64,000 nucleotides of DNA from Egibacter rhizosphaerae (GTDB lineage Bacteria; Actinomycetota; Nitriliruptoria; Euzebyales; Egibacteraceae). The position numbers and the translations under genes were made by a program. The notes under the pieces are model-generated. The model did no database searches, was not told where the DNA came from, and saw only the letters and a list, made by a program, of their open reading frames with translations. The first letter of the stretch is position 1. Each line of letters starts with the position of its first letter. Below are positions 16,152 to 24,263 of the stretch, in pieces. Where the stretch lies: the NCBI RefSeq assembly GCF_004322855.1, contig NZ_CP036402.1, positions 1,426,001 through 1,490,000 on the forward strand, in the 5' to 3' direction.

Positions 16152-17552
16152 CTAGACGCGCACGCGGTGCCAGCGCGCCCCCTGGGGCGTGTCCTCGACA
16201 CTGATCCCGAGCCCGTTGAGGCGGGCGCGGATGCGGTCGGCGGCATCGAAGTCGCGGCGAGCGCGCGCGTCCTCGCGCAACGCGAGCAGCTCCTCGACGA
16301 GCGGCCCGACCAGGTCGCTCTGCTCGCCGCCGTCCTCGAAGGTGTATCCGAGCACGCCGGACAGCTCCCCAACGGCGGTCCGCGCGCCCGCGACGAGGCG
16401 CTCCTCGCCGGTCTCGAGCGCCTCGTAGCCTCGGGTCACCAGGTCGAACAGGCCCGCGTGCGCACGAGGCGTCGCGAGGTCGTCGGCAAGCGCCTCGTCG
16501 AACTGCCCCCGGGCGTCGGTGACCAGCCCTGGGTCCGGCTCCGCGTCGACGTGCGCGGTCGCACGCAGGAATCCCGCGAGCCGCTCGACGGCCGCGGCGG
16601 CCTCGCGCAACCGGTCCTCGCCGAAGTCGACCGGCGCCCGGTAACTCGACTGCAGGTAGAACATCCGCAGCGTGTCCGCGCCGTAGCGCTCGATCGCCTC
16701 GTCCAGGGCGATGATGTTCCCCTCCGACTTCGACATCTTGTCGTCGCCCAGCGTCAGGTGCCCGTTGTGCAGCCAGTGGCGCGCGAAGGGCTCGCCGGTG
16801 GCGGCCTCGTACTGGGCGATCTCGTTCTCGTGGTGCGGGAACACGAGATCGACGCCGCCGGCGTGGATGTCGAAATCGCTGCCGAGGTACTTCGTCGCCA
16901 TCGCCGAGCACTCGATGTGCCAGCCGGGCCGGCCGGCTCCCCACGGCGACGGCCAGCTCGGCTCACCCGGCTTCGCCGCCTTCCACAGCACGAAGTCGAC
17001 CGGATCCTCCTTGGCCTCCCCGTGCTCGACCCGCACGCCCGCACGCAGCTCCTCGGGCTTGCGGCCCGACAGCTTGCCGTAGGCGGGGAACGCGGCGACC
17101 CGGAAGAACACGTCGCGGCCCGCCCCGGCGTCGTCCGCCGGCGGCGCGACGTAGGCCGCATCGCGCTCGAGCAACGCCTCGATGAGCTGGATCATCTCCG
17201 GGATGTGGCCGGTCGCGCGCGGCGCCACGTGGGGGGACAACGTGTTGAGCGCCTGGATCTGCGCGTCCCAGACGCGCGTGAACGTCTCCGCGACCTCCGC
17301 GGGGTGCCGCCCCTCGGCGCGGGCCCGGTCGATGATCTTGTCGTCGACGTCGGTCACGTTGCGCACGTGGAACACGTCGACGCCGCGCCACTCGAGGAAG
17401 CGGCGCAACGCGTCCGGGACGATCACCGCGCGGGCGTGCCCGAAGTGCGGGGGCCCTTGGACGGTCGGCCCGCAGACGTAGAGCCCCAACTGACCCTCGG
17501 CGCGGGGCCGCAGCGGCTCGACGGTGCCGGTCAGCGTGTTGTGCAGACGCAT
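16152..17552 (-). CDS. cysS: Cysteinyl-tRNA synthetase
   Basis: 466 residues, class I. YVCGPTV carries the first zinc Cys, PHFGHAR is the HIGH motif, GWHIECSAM and FPHHENE give the other zinc ligands, and KMSKS is intact. The sequence between Cys and HIGH (VQGPP) departs from the common YDYA form. ATG at 17552 is preceded by TACGTT (17560-17565) with 7 nt between, so the mRNA is probably leaderless. It is distinct from MshC, which has different flanking motifs. It opens the conserved cysS-rlmB pair. Confidence 0.97.
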   Translation of the reverse strand: MRLHNTLTGTVEPLRPRAEGQLGLYVCGPTVQGPPHFGHARAVIVPDALRRFLEWRGVDVFHVRNVTDVDDKIIDRARAEGRHPAEVAETFTRVWDAQIQALNTLSPHVAPRATGHIPEMIQLIEALLERDAAYVAPPADDAGAGRDVFFRVAAFPAYGKLSGRKPEELRAGVRVEHGEAKEDPVDFVLWKAAKPGEPSWPSPWGAGRPGWHIECSAMATKYLGSDFDIHAGGVDLVFPHHENEIAQYEAATGEPFARHWLHNGHLTLGDDKMSKSEGNIIALDEAIERYGADTLRMFYLQSSYRAPVDFGEDRLREAAAAVERLAGFLRATAHVDAEPDPGLVTDARGQFDEALADDLATPRAHAGLFDLVTRGYEALETGEERLVAGARTAVGELSGVLGYTFEDGGEQSDLVGPLVEELLALREDARARRDFDAADRIRARLNGLGISVEDTPQGARWHRVRV

Positions 17553-17592
17553 GCGACGAAACGTAGCAGCCCGTTCGCGGGGCAGGGCGGTG

Positions 17593-18093
17593 TCAGCGTT
17601 CGCCGGCGGGACCTGGGTGGAGCAGCGCGACGGCGAGGCAGGCGATCCCCTCCCCGGCCCCGATCGCTCCGAGGCGATCGGTCGTCGTGGCGCTCACCCC
17701 GACCGCGTCCTCCGCGAGGCCGAGCGCAGCGGCGACGCCGCCGCGAATCGCCGCCCGATGCGGGCCGAGGCGTGGACGCTGGGCGACCACGGTGCAGTCG
17801 ACGTTGCCCACCACCCAGCCGGCGTCGCGCACCCGCGCGACCGCCTGCGCGACGAAGCCCGCGGAGGACGCTCCCGCCGTCCCGGGCTCGTCCACGCCGA
17901 CGAGGGCGCCGAGGTCGCCGAGTGCCGCTGCACCGAGCACCGCATCGCAAACCGCGTGGAGCACGACGTCCGCGTCGCTGTGGCCCGCGAGCCCCGGCCC
18001 CGGCACGGTGACACCTCCGAGCACGAGCGGGCGGTCCTCGGCCGCGAAGGCGTGCACGTCGAGCCCCTGGCCGATGCGAACGGGTGTGGTCAC
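17593..18093 (-). CDS. ispF: 2-C-methyl-D-erythritol 2,4-cyclodiphosphate synthase
   Basis: 166 residues, full length. DVHAF provides the zinc Asp/His pair, LAGHSDADVVLHAVCDA holds the further zinc His and the substrate loop, and the C-terminal ATTTDRLGAIGAGEGIA is diagnostic. It catalyses cyclisation of CDP-ME 2-phosphate in the MEP isoprenoid pathway. The IspD-like gene lies 17 nt upstream in the same direction, an ispD-ispF-like arrangement. Confidence 0.97.
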   Translation of the reverse strand: MTTPVRIGQGLDVHAFAAEDRPLVLGGVTVPGPGLAGHSDADVVLHAVCDAVLGAAALGDLGALVGVDEPGTAGASSAGFVAQAVARVRDAGWVVGNVDCTVVAQRPRLGPHRAAIRGGVAAALGLAEDAVGVSATTTDRLGAIGAGEGIACLAVALLHPGPAGER

Positions 18094-18110
18094 GTGACCG
18101 GCCTGCCCGT

Positions 18111-18653
18111 CTACCGGTCGGAGCCGGCGACCGAGGTCGACGCCGGCGACGGCTGTCCACCCCAGACGACCCCGACCGAGTGGCCCTGGCGCATCAGCAG
18201 CGTCGCCGGATCGCGAGGACGGGTCGTCGCCGAAGCCACCAGCGCGTCCTCGAGCACGTCACGGCGCAGGACCTGCGGCGTCTGCGGGACGAACAAGCCG
18301 GCGCGATCGACGCCGCCGCGGATCCGACGACCATCGACCCGCTTGAGCGCGTCGGTGACCGGAACCGCGCGCACCACCCCGGCCTGTGCCGCCGTGAGCG
18401 CGGCCAGCATGCGCCCGAGGGCCTCCACCCCGTGCGGGGAGAGCGCATCGTCGTCGAGCAGGGTCACCAGCCGCGCCTCCGGTGGGACGTCGCGCAGGCC
18501 CGACAAGAGGTAGTCGAGGCGCGTGGGGTGCGCCGGGCCGATCTCACCGTCCCGCACGATGACCAGCCCGTCGAACCGTTCACGCAGCGCCCCGCCGTAG
18601 CGATCGGGTGCAGACGTCGCGGCAGAGGTCACGAGCACGCCCCACCCGCTCAC
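18111..18653 (-). CDS. Degenerate IspD-like cytidylyltransferase paralogue
   Basis: 180 residues from GTG at 18653 (GAGGGG 8 nt upstream). The middle aligns with IspD: VRAVPVTDALKRVDG and FVPQTPQVLRRDVLEDAL match the PVTDTIKR and QTPQ motifs. The N-terminal nucleotide loop AAGxGxRxG is replaced by TSAATSAPDRYG, the HDGARP segment reads LDDDALSPHG, and the C-terminal NIKVT motif is absent; the protein ends about 50 residues early. The gene occupies the normal ispD position before ispF, but an intact IspD is encoded divergently at 19012. It is probably catalytically dead or altered, possibly an IspF-associated pseudoenzyme. Confidence 0.75.
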   Translation of the reverse strand: MSGWGVLVTSAATSAPDRYGGALRERFDGLVIVRDGEIGPAHPTRLDYLLSGLRDVPPEARLVTLLDDDALSPHGVEALGRMLAALTAAQAGVVRAVPVTDALKRVDGRRIRGGVDRAGLFVPQTPQVLRRDVLEDALVASATTRPRDPATLLMRQGHSVGVVWGGQPSPASTSVAGSDR

Positions 18654-18937
18654 GACGCACACCCCTCGCGCCGGGCACGATCACCCCGGTGCCGGGCCGC
18701 AGCCCGTCGAACGGTCTGGTCTCGCATGACGGCGAATCCTAACGCTCCCCCGCGCACGGCCGCGCGTGCCGGAGAGCAAGGCGTGTCGCCGCCGGGTGAC
18801 GGTGCCAGCGACATGCGGTTCAGGACGGCTCCTCCTCGTCGGCGGGCATGCCGCCACACGGGCCCATCTCAGTGTCGGCGGGCAGGAAGCCGACGACGGA
18901 CCTCGGCATCTCGGCCCTGCACGCCTAGTATGCGCCC

Positions 18938-19015
18938 ATGGGTACCCGTCTTCACGATGGTTCAGGCACGGTCGACGGCCTCCGCACTTCCAGCACGGGG
19001 GAACGCCGGCGATGA
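18938..19015 (+). CDS. Putative 25-residue leaderless leader peptide overlapping ispD
   Basis: TAGTAT at 18926-18931 lies 6 nt before an ATG at 18938, typical of actinobacterial leaderless mRNAs. The frame starts MGTRLHDGSGTVDG, ends RRR, and its TGA overlaps the ispD ATG (ATGA at 19012-19015). Translating it would deliver ribosomes to ispD. No conservation data are available here. Confidence 0.4.
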   Translation: MGTRLHDGSGTVDGLRTSSTGERRR

Positions 19016-19743
19016 CGGCCTGCGCGATCCTGCTCGCGGGAGGTGCCGGCACGAGGCTGCACCAGAGCGAGAACAAGGTCTATCTGCCGGTCGCGGACCG
19101 GCCGCTCGTCGCGTGGTCCTTGGACGCGTTCGAACGCTCGCCGCTGATCAACGAGATCGTGCTGGTCATCAGGGAGGAGGACCGGGGACGCATCGAGGAG
19201 GTGCTCGCAGGACACCCCACGAGTAAGGTCGGCACGATCGTCGAGGGGGGTGCGACGCGCCACGCCAGCGAGCACGCGGGGCTCGAGGCGGTCGCCCCGC
19301 GGATCGACACCGGCGAGATCGACCTCGTGCTCATCCACGACGGCGCGCGGCCCTTCGTCCGCCAACGGCTGCTGCGGCGCATCGTCGAGACCGCGCGAGC
19401 GGTCGGGGGCGCGGTCCCCGGCATGGAGCTCGACGCCCCGGTGCTCCTGCGGGCGGGCAGCGACCGCGACGGTGAGCAGGCGGTGTTGCCCACCGATGAC
19501 CTCCGCCGGGTCCAGACGCCCCAGGCCTTCCGCGCGTCCGACCTCCTGCGGACGTACCGGGAGGCCGCGAAGGTGGGCTTCGCGGGGGTCGACACGTCGG
19601 AGTCCGTCGAACGCTTCAGTGACCTCGACGTCGAGGTCGTGCCGGGCGACCCGGACAACATCAAGGTGACGTTCGTGCAGGACCTCTTCGCGGTGGAGGA
19701 ACTCGCCGTCCGGTGGCCGGGCGAGGACGACGGGCGGCACTGA
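19012..19743 (+). CDS. ispD: IspD/TarI-family cytidylyltransferase (2-C-methyl-D-erythritol 4-phosphate cytidylyltransferase)
   Basis: 243 residues with an intact fold: LLAGGAGTRLHQ nucleotide loop, NKVYLPVADRPLVAWSL, LVLIHDGARPFV, RRVQTPQAFRASDLL and the C-terminal PGDPDNIKVTFVQDLF. In IspD these bind CTP and MEP; the enzyme makes CDP-ME in the MEP pathway. The PVTDTIK segment is less conserved (GMELDAPVLLR), so a TarI-like activity cannot be excluded, but this is the only complete homologue in the window and lies close to ispF. ATG at 19012 with GGGGG upstream. Divergent from the degenerate paralogue and convergent with the EIIB-like gene. Confidence 0.85.
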   Translation: MTACAILLAGGAGTRLHQSENKVYLPVADRPLVAWSLDAFERSPLINEIVLVIREEDRGRIEEVLAGHPTSKVGTIVEGGATRHASEHAGLEAVAPRIDTGEIDLVLIHDGARPFVRQRLLRRIVETARAVGGAVPGMELDAPVLLRAGSDRDGEQAVLPTDDLRRVQTPQAFRASDLLRTYREAAKVGFAGVDTSESVERFSDLDVEVVPGDPDNIKVTFVQDLFAVEELAVRWPGEDDGRH

Positions 19744-19755
19744 GCGGCCCGCGGA

Positions 19756-20124
19756 TCAGGCCCCCTCGACCTCGTCGAGCCCCACGCCGGACACGAAGTT
19801 GTCCGCCTTGACGTGACGCGCGAGCGGACCGCCCGGGGCGACGGGGTGCACGTCGACGGTCGGCACGTTCTTCATCGGGTAGATCCCCACGCGGGCCGTC
19901 CCGCCGCAGTCGATCACCGCACAGACCATGTCGTCGTACCGCACGTGGTGGTTGAAGGCATCGACGGCCTCGGCACCGGTGAGCTCCGCGATGCGCTGCG
20001 CCACCGGATGGACGCCGCCGCCGGTGATCGATGCCACGACGGTGCGCTGGGGCGTGGGCGTGACCGTCAGGGACCCACCCCAGCCGCCGACCCCGGCGCT
20101 GATCTTGACGGTGCGGTAGCTCAT
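19756..20124 (-). CDS. Stand-alone glucitol/sorbitol PTS EIIB-like domain (SrlE N-terminal type)
   Basis: 122 residues corresponding to the N-terminal domain of SrlE: VKISAGVGGWGGSLTVTPT, SITGGGVHPVAQRIAELTG, CAVIDCGGTARVGIYPMK, then IPTV-like NVPTVDVHPV and GPLARHVKADNFVSGVG. Cys73 in IDCGGTAR matches the phosphoryl-accepting Cys of EIIB-Gut. SrlE normally continues into a membrane domain; here the domain is free, soluble and alone. It starts 7 nt after a SorC-type regulator, and no EIIA, EIIC or dehydrogenase genes are in the window. A regulatory rather than transport role is possible. Confidence 0.85.
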   Translation of the reverse strand: MSYRTVKISAGVGGWGGSLTVTPTPQRTVVASITGGGVHPVAQRIAELTGAEAVDAFNHHVRYDDMVCAVIDCGGTARVGIYPMKNVPTVDVHPVAPGGPLARHVKADNFVSGVGLDEVEGA

Positions 20125-20131
20125 GGGGCCA

Positions 20132-21088
20132 TCACGGGACCTCGTTCTGCAGGCGCAGTGCGGCCGCGGCCGCGGACTGGTCGCACACGAGCACGTCGAT
20201 CAAACGTCCCCGCAGCGCTCCCCAGACGCCGCGCGCCTTCTCGTTCCCCGCGGCCACGCCGACGACGAGCGGGATCTGCCTGAGCTCGTCGAACTCCAGC
20301 GCGAGCACGCGATCGCGCAGCGGGCTGTCGAAGGGCTTGCCCTCGTCGTCGAAGAAGCGCGCGGCGATGTCCCCGGCGGGCTCGCGGCTCTCGAGCTCCG
20401 CGCGCTCGGCGGCCGTGAGATGCGCGCTCTCGACGATCTGCGCGCTGAACCCCTCGCCGAAACCCCCGATCCCCACGATCGCCAGGTCCGCCGAGCGCGC
20501 CTTGTCGAGCTCGCGGCTGATGTTCGTGTTCGCCCGCAGGTCCGCCACCATCTGCGGGCTGTCCAGGAGCGCGGGCGCGTGCAGATACGAGTAGCCCCCA
20601 CCGAGCCGCGCGGCCAGGTCGCGCACGAGATCGTGGCCCGACAGACGCGGATCCAGCTGCAGGTCGCCACCGATCTGCACGACGCGAACTTCGCGAGCCC
20701 GATCGACGTGGACGTGCTGGGCCATCGCCTTGAGCGTCCGGCCCCACGACACCGCCAGCGTCTGCCCGTCGACGATGCGTTCTGCCAGCCAGCGTGCCGC
20801 GAGGTCCCCGGTGCGCGCCAGCACGTCGCCGCCCGCGTCCGCGGAGAGGACCAGGGCCTCGCGCAGGCCGAACGTCTCGACGAGCCGCTCCTCGAGGACG
20901 TGTTGACGGCCCAGTGGGTGACTCACGTGAAAGCGCACGATGCCCTGGTCCCGCGCCGAGGCAAGCATCCGCGACACGTTCGATCGGGTCGTCTCCAACG
21001 CCTCCGCGATCTCGCCCTGATTCAACCCGTCGAGGTAGTAGAGGCGGGCCGCCTCGGCAAGCTGTTCATCGGTTCTGCGCACCGCCAT
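20132..21088 (-). CDS. SorC/DeoR-type transcriptional regulator with sugar-binding domain
   Basis: 318 residues from ATG at 21088. An N-terminal helix-turn-helix (LNQGEIAEALETTRSNVSRML) is followed by a SorC effector domain (VSWGRTLKAMAQ, VVQIGGDLQ, ADLAIVGIGGFG, GDIAARFFDDEG, VGVAAGNEKARGVWGALRG), which binds phosphorylated sugars in this family. It forms a two-gene operon with the EIIB-like domain. The upstream frame to 21175 lacks family similarity and is not used. No strong ribosome site is seen, so initiation may be leaderless. Confidence 0.92.
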   Translation of the reverse strand: MAVRRTDEQLAEAARLYYLDGLNQGEIAEALETTRSNVSRMLASARDQGIVRFHVSHPLGRQHVLEERLVETFGLREALVLSADAGGDVLARTGDLAARWLAERIVDGQTLAVSWGRTLKAMAQHVHVDRAREVRVVQIGGDLQLDPRLSGHDLVRDLAARLGGGYSYLHAPALLDSPQMVADLRANTNISRELDKARSADLAIVGIGGFGEGFSAQIVESAHLTAAERAELESREPAGDIAARFFDDEGKPFDSPLRDRVLALEFDELRQIPLVVGVAAGNEKARGVWGALRGRLIDVLVCDQSAAAAALRLQNEVP

Positions 21089-21219
21089 CGACCCGATTCT
21101 CACCAACGTGACAAGACCCAACGGATTTGAGGAAGTGTTGGAGGTGCGCACGGGCAGCGTCAAGGCCGCGTCCACGGGATCCTCGCCTTCGCCAGGCGCC
21201 CATCCGCGGTCGGGCAGGC

Positions 21220-22425
21220 TCAGGCGGTGTCGGCCGTGCGCAGGGGCTGCGCGTCGGTCAGGGCGGTGAACACCATCCGCCCGTGCGGGTTGGAGAGGAT
21301 GCTCGTGACCTCGCAGGCGACCTCGTTGCCGATGCGGTCACGCGCCTGCTCGATCACGACCATGGTGCCGTCGGACAGGTATCCGACGCCCTGACCGGCC
21401 TCCTTGCCCGGCTTCGCCACCTTCACCGAGAGCACGTCACCCGGCAACACCGGCGGCCGCAGGGTCTCCGCGAGCGCGTTCAGGTTCAGGACCCGCACCC
21501 CCTGGACCTCGGCCACGCGCCCGAGGTTCGCGTCGACGGTGACGAGGGCGGCTCCCTGGTCACGCGCGAGCGCGACGAGCTTCGCATCGACGGCCTCGAT
21601 CTCGGGATAGTCACGATCGACGACCTCGAGTGCGACACCCGAGGCGCGTTGGAGGCCCCCGAGCACGTCCAGCCCCCGCTGACCCCGCTCGCGTCGGTTG
21701 TCCTCGCCCGAGTCGGCGAGCCCCTGGAGTTCGTAGAGGACGAAGCGTGGCAGCAGCAACGCCCCGTCGAGGAACCCGGCCCGGCAGACGTCGAGCAGGC
21801 GCCCGTCGATGAGGGCGCTGGTGTCCACGACCTTCGCCGACCCGCCGCTGGAGGGCGTCGCGACCTGCAGACGCCCACTCGCGCCCACGAACCGCAACAG
21901 GTCTCCTCCGCGCGCCGAGCCGATCCGGATCCCGCCGGCCACGACCACGACACCGATCAGGACCGCGAGGGGGATCGTGAGCAGTCCGCTGCCGACCAAC
22001 AGCAGCGGCCAGGTGAGGCCGGCGGCCACGAACAACCCCGCGAGCGCCCCCAGCAATCCGGCCAGCAGGTCGCCTGCGGCGACCTGGGAGAACCGCCGCT
22101 CGGCCGCGTCGATCCGTCCGAGCGCGAACCGTCCGAGTACACCACCGGCGACGTAGCCGACGGCGGCGCCGATCAGGACCGCCATGAGCTGACTGGCTTC
22201 CGAACCCCAGGGCAACGCGTCGTGGGGAACCGCAGCGGGCAACGCCTCGGTGATGGCCAGGCGGTAGGCAACCGCCACGCCCAGGACGACGACCGCGAGC
22301 CGGACGAGCTCGACGAGTGCGGTCCCGCCTCGCACGGGGGCGTTCCCCGAACGCGCGACGTGGGCCGGCGATGCTCCCGAGTGGGTGAGCGGCGGGCCGT
22401 GGGGGCCGTCGTGGTCGTCGCGCAT
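21220..22425 (-). CDS. yacL: Membrane-anchored PIN-TRAM ribonuclease-like protein (YacL family)
   Basis: 401 residues: a soluble start of about 35 residues, four predicted membrane helices (roughly 35-185), a PIN domain (VVDTSALIDGRLLDV with the first acidic residues, later VDAKLVALARDQGAALVTVDANL), and a C-terminal TRAM domain (LPGDVLSVKVAKPGKEAGQG). This is the architecture of Bacillus YacL, which sits beside disA and ispD as here. PIN suggests metal-dependent RNase activity and TRAM suggests RNA binding. ATG at 22425; its Shine-Dalgarno lies in a hairpin. It follows carD by 35 nt in the same operon. Confidence 0.92.
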   Translation of the reverse strand: MRDDHDGPHGPPLTHSGASPAHVARSGNAPVRGGTALVELVRLAVVVLGVAVAYRLAITEALPAAVPHDALPWGSEASQLMAVLIGAAVGYVAGGVLGRFALGRIDAAERRFSQVAAGDLLAGLLGALAGLFVAAGLTWPLLLVGSGLLTIPLAVLIGVVVVAGGIRIGSARGGDLLRFVGASGRLQVATPSSGGSAKVVDTSALIDGRLLDVCRAGFLDGALLLPRFVLYELQGLADSGEDNRRERGQRGLDVLGGLQRASGVALEVVDRDYPEIEAVDAKLVALARDQGAALVTVDANLGRVAEVQGVRVLNLNALAETLRPPVLPGDVLSVKVAKPGKEAGQGVGYLSDGTMVVIEQARDRIGNEVACEVTSILSNPHGRMVFTALTDAQPLRTADTA

Positions 22426-22426
22426 C

Positions 22427-22450
22427 GCGGCTCCCGTGAACGGGAGCCGC
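22427..22450 (-). promoter_or_regulatory. Perfect hairpin sequestering the yacL ribosome binding site
   Basis: GCGGCTCCCGT and its exact complement flank a 2-nt centre (11-bp arms) one base upstream of the yacL ATG. The Shine-Dalgarno GGGAG lies in the 3' arm. Folding would hide it, so yacL translation may need coupling to carD or another opening event. A T-less terminator is the alternative. Confidence 0.65.
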
Positions 22451-22460
22451 GCGGGCTCCC

Positions 22461-22943
22461 TCAGTCGGTCAGAACGTCCTCGATGAGTTCTTCGGTGTCT
22501 TCCTCGGTCTGCTTGATAGCCGCAGACAGTTCTGACACGAGGATCTGCCGCGCCTTCGTCAACATCCGCTTCTCTCCGGCCGAGAGCCCCTTCTCCCGCT
22601 CCCGCAGGGCAAGGTTCCGCACGACCTCGGCCACCTGGAAGATGTCGCCGGACTTGAGCTTCTCGTAGTTGGCCTTGAAGCGACGCGACCAGTTGGTCGG
22701 CATCGTGAAGTCCCGCTCGCGGAGGACGTCCCACACCTTGTCGACCTCGGCCTTGGAGCACACGTCGCGGAGCCCGACCTCGTCGGTGGCATCGGCGGGC
22801 ACCATCAACGTCAAATCGCCGTAGGTGAGCCGCAGAACGAGGTAGTCCTTGTCCTCACCCGCCAGGCTGCGTGTCTCGCGCTTCTCGATGACCGCCGCTC
22901 CATGGTGGGGGTAGACCACCGTGTCCCCGACCCGATAACTCAT
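22461..22943 (-). CDS. carD: CarD-family RNA polymerase-binding transcriptional regulator
   Basis: 160 residues, typical length. The N-terminal RNAP-interaction domain is MSYRVGDTVVYPHHGAAVIEKRE in outline, the DNA-binding part includes MPTNWSRRFKANYEKLKSGD with the conserved Trp, and a C-terminal helical bundle follows. CarD stabilises open complexes at rRNA and many housekeeping promoters. ATG at 22943 with GGAGGG 10 nt upstream. The longer frame upstream is unrelated. Linkage to ispD and ispF matches other actinobacteria. Confidence 0.96.
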   Translation of the reverse strand: MSYRVGDTVVYPHHGAAVIEKRETRSLAGEDKDYLVLRLTYGDLTLMVPADATDEVGLRDVCSKAEVDKVWDVLRERDFTMPTNWSRRFKANYEKLKSGDIFQVAEVVRNLALREREKGLSAGEKRMLTKARQILVSELSAAIKQTEEDTEELIEDVLTD

Positions 22944-23037
22944 CAGCGCGTTCCCTCCGTGGACCGCCACAACGATGTCGGCGTATCGTGACTGAGCATG
23001 CAGGGTAGCAGAGAAAGGGCCTGAAGAAAAACCGAAA

Positions 23038-23076
23038 CCGCAGGTCAGCGGCTTGTTGGGGGCCCCCGATCGGGGG
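23038..23076 (-). terminator. Terminator region between disA and carD
   Basis: On the minus strand a 14-bp palindrome CCCCCGATCGGGGG (23063-23076) is followed by CCGC/GCGG at about 23040-23053 and then a T-rich tract (TTTCGGTTTTTC). It lies 60-110 nt beyond the disA stop and probably ends the radA-disA transcript, leaving carD-yacL with its own promoter. Confidence 0.5.
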
Positions 23077-23146
23077 ATGCCCGAACACCGGAGCGGATCG
23101 GGACCTCCGACTGCGGTCGGGGGCGCCCCGGTCGAAGGTGGGGCGG

Positions 23147-24214
23147 CTACGAGTAGCGCTCGAGGAGGCTCGACTCGGCCAGCCGTGCGAGACCCTCCTT
23201 GACGGATCGAGCCCTGGCCTCGCCGATGCCCTCCACCTCGTCGAGTTCCTCGAGGCTCGCCTCCATGATCCGCGGCAGGGTGCCGAACCGGGTCACGAGC
23301 CCCTCGACGATGCCCCACGGCAGTCGCGGGATCCGCCACAACATCCGGTACCCCCGAGGGGAGAGCGGTTGCTCGAGGTCCCCGTTGTCCTCGCGGTAAC
23401 CGAGTGCCTCCGCCAGCCGCCACAGGGTCAACAGCTCCTGCGCCGGGATACCGTCAAGGCGATCGAGAACGGAATCGACCTTCCGGCGGCGATCCGGCAG
23501 GTAGTCGCGCACGACGAGGGCCCGCTCCTGGTGCACGCCGTGCATGAGCTCCTCGAGCTGCAGTTGCAGCAGGCGACCGTCGCTGCCGAGCTCTGCGACG
23601 TGGGCCTCAATCTCGTCGGAGATCCGCCGCACCATCTCGGCGCGTTGCAGCACGGTCGCAACGTCGCGCAGGGTCGCGGCCCGCTCGATCTCGAGCGCCG
23701 ACAGCTGGCTCGACACCTCGTCCAGCCGCGCCCGGTACCGCTCAAGGGTCGAGAGGGCCTGGTTCGCCCGGAACAGAACGGAGCTGATCTCCTCCAGGGT
23801 GTGCTTCATCCCCTCCACGTAGAGCGAGACGATCCGCATCGACTCGCTCACGCTGATCACGGGCTTGCCGGTCTGGCGAGCGACGCGCTCGGCGGTCCGG
23901 TGACGCGTACCGGTCTCGCGCGTCGGGATCTTGGGGTCCGGCACCAGGTGGACGTTGGCGAACATGATCCGCTCGAGCGGTTCGTCGAGCACGATCGCGC
24001 CGTCCATCTTCGCCACCTCGGACAGGCGCTGAGCAGTGAACTTCGCCGCGAGCTTGAACCCCCCGGAGATGAGCGGCCCCACCTCCTCCTCGTGACCAAC
24101 GACGATGATGGCGCCCTTGCCGGCCTTGATGATGCGGTCGATGCCCTCGCGCAGAGGTGTGCCTGGTGCGACGCGCTGCAGGACGGCCAGCAGGCGCTCG
24201 TCTCGGGGGGCCAC
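23147..24214 (-). CDS. disA: DNA integrity scanning diadenylate cyclase DisA
   Basis: 355 residues. The DAC domain has MDGAIVLD (DGA motif) and TRETGTRHRTAERVA (RHR motif), needed to make c-di-AMP from two ATP. A helical linker and C-terminal helix-hairpin-helix DNA-binding domain (LDEVEGIGEARARSVKEGL) complete the octameric scanner architecture. GTG start at 24214 with GAGGAG upstream. It lies 49 nt downstream of radA, a known functional partner. Confidence 0.97.
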   Translation of the reverse strand: MAPRDERLLAVLQRVAPGTPLREGIDRIIKAGKGAIIVVGHEEEVGPLISGGFKLAAKFTAQRLSEVAKMDGAIVLDEPLERIMFANVHLVPDPKIPTRETGTRHRTAERVARQTGKPVISVSESMRIVSLYVEGMKHTLEEISSVLFRANQALSTLERYRARLDEVSSQLSALEIERAATLRDVATVLQRAEMVRRISDEIEAHVAELGSDGRLLQLQLEELMHGVHQERALVVRDYLPDRRRKVDSVLDRLDGIPAQELLTLWRLAEALGYREDNGDLEQPLSPRGYRMLWRIPRLPWGIVEGLVTRFGTLPRIMEASLEELDEVEGIGEARARSVKEGLARLAESSLLERYS

Positions 24215-24263
24215 CGTCGCTCCTCGTCGCGTTCACGATGCGTCCCGCTCGGCCGCGCCCCGC

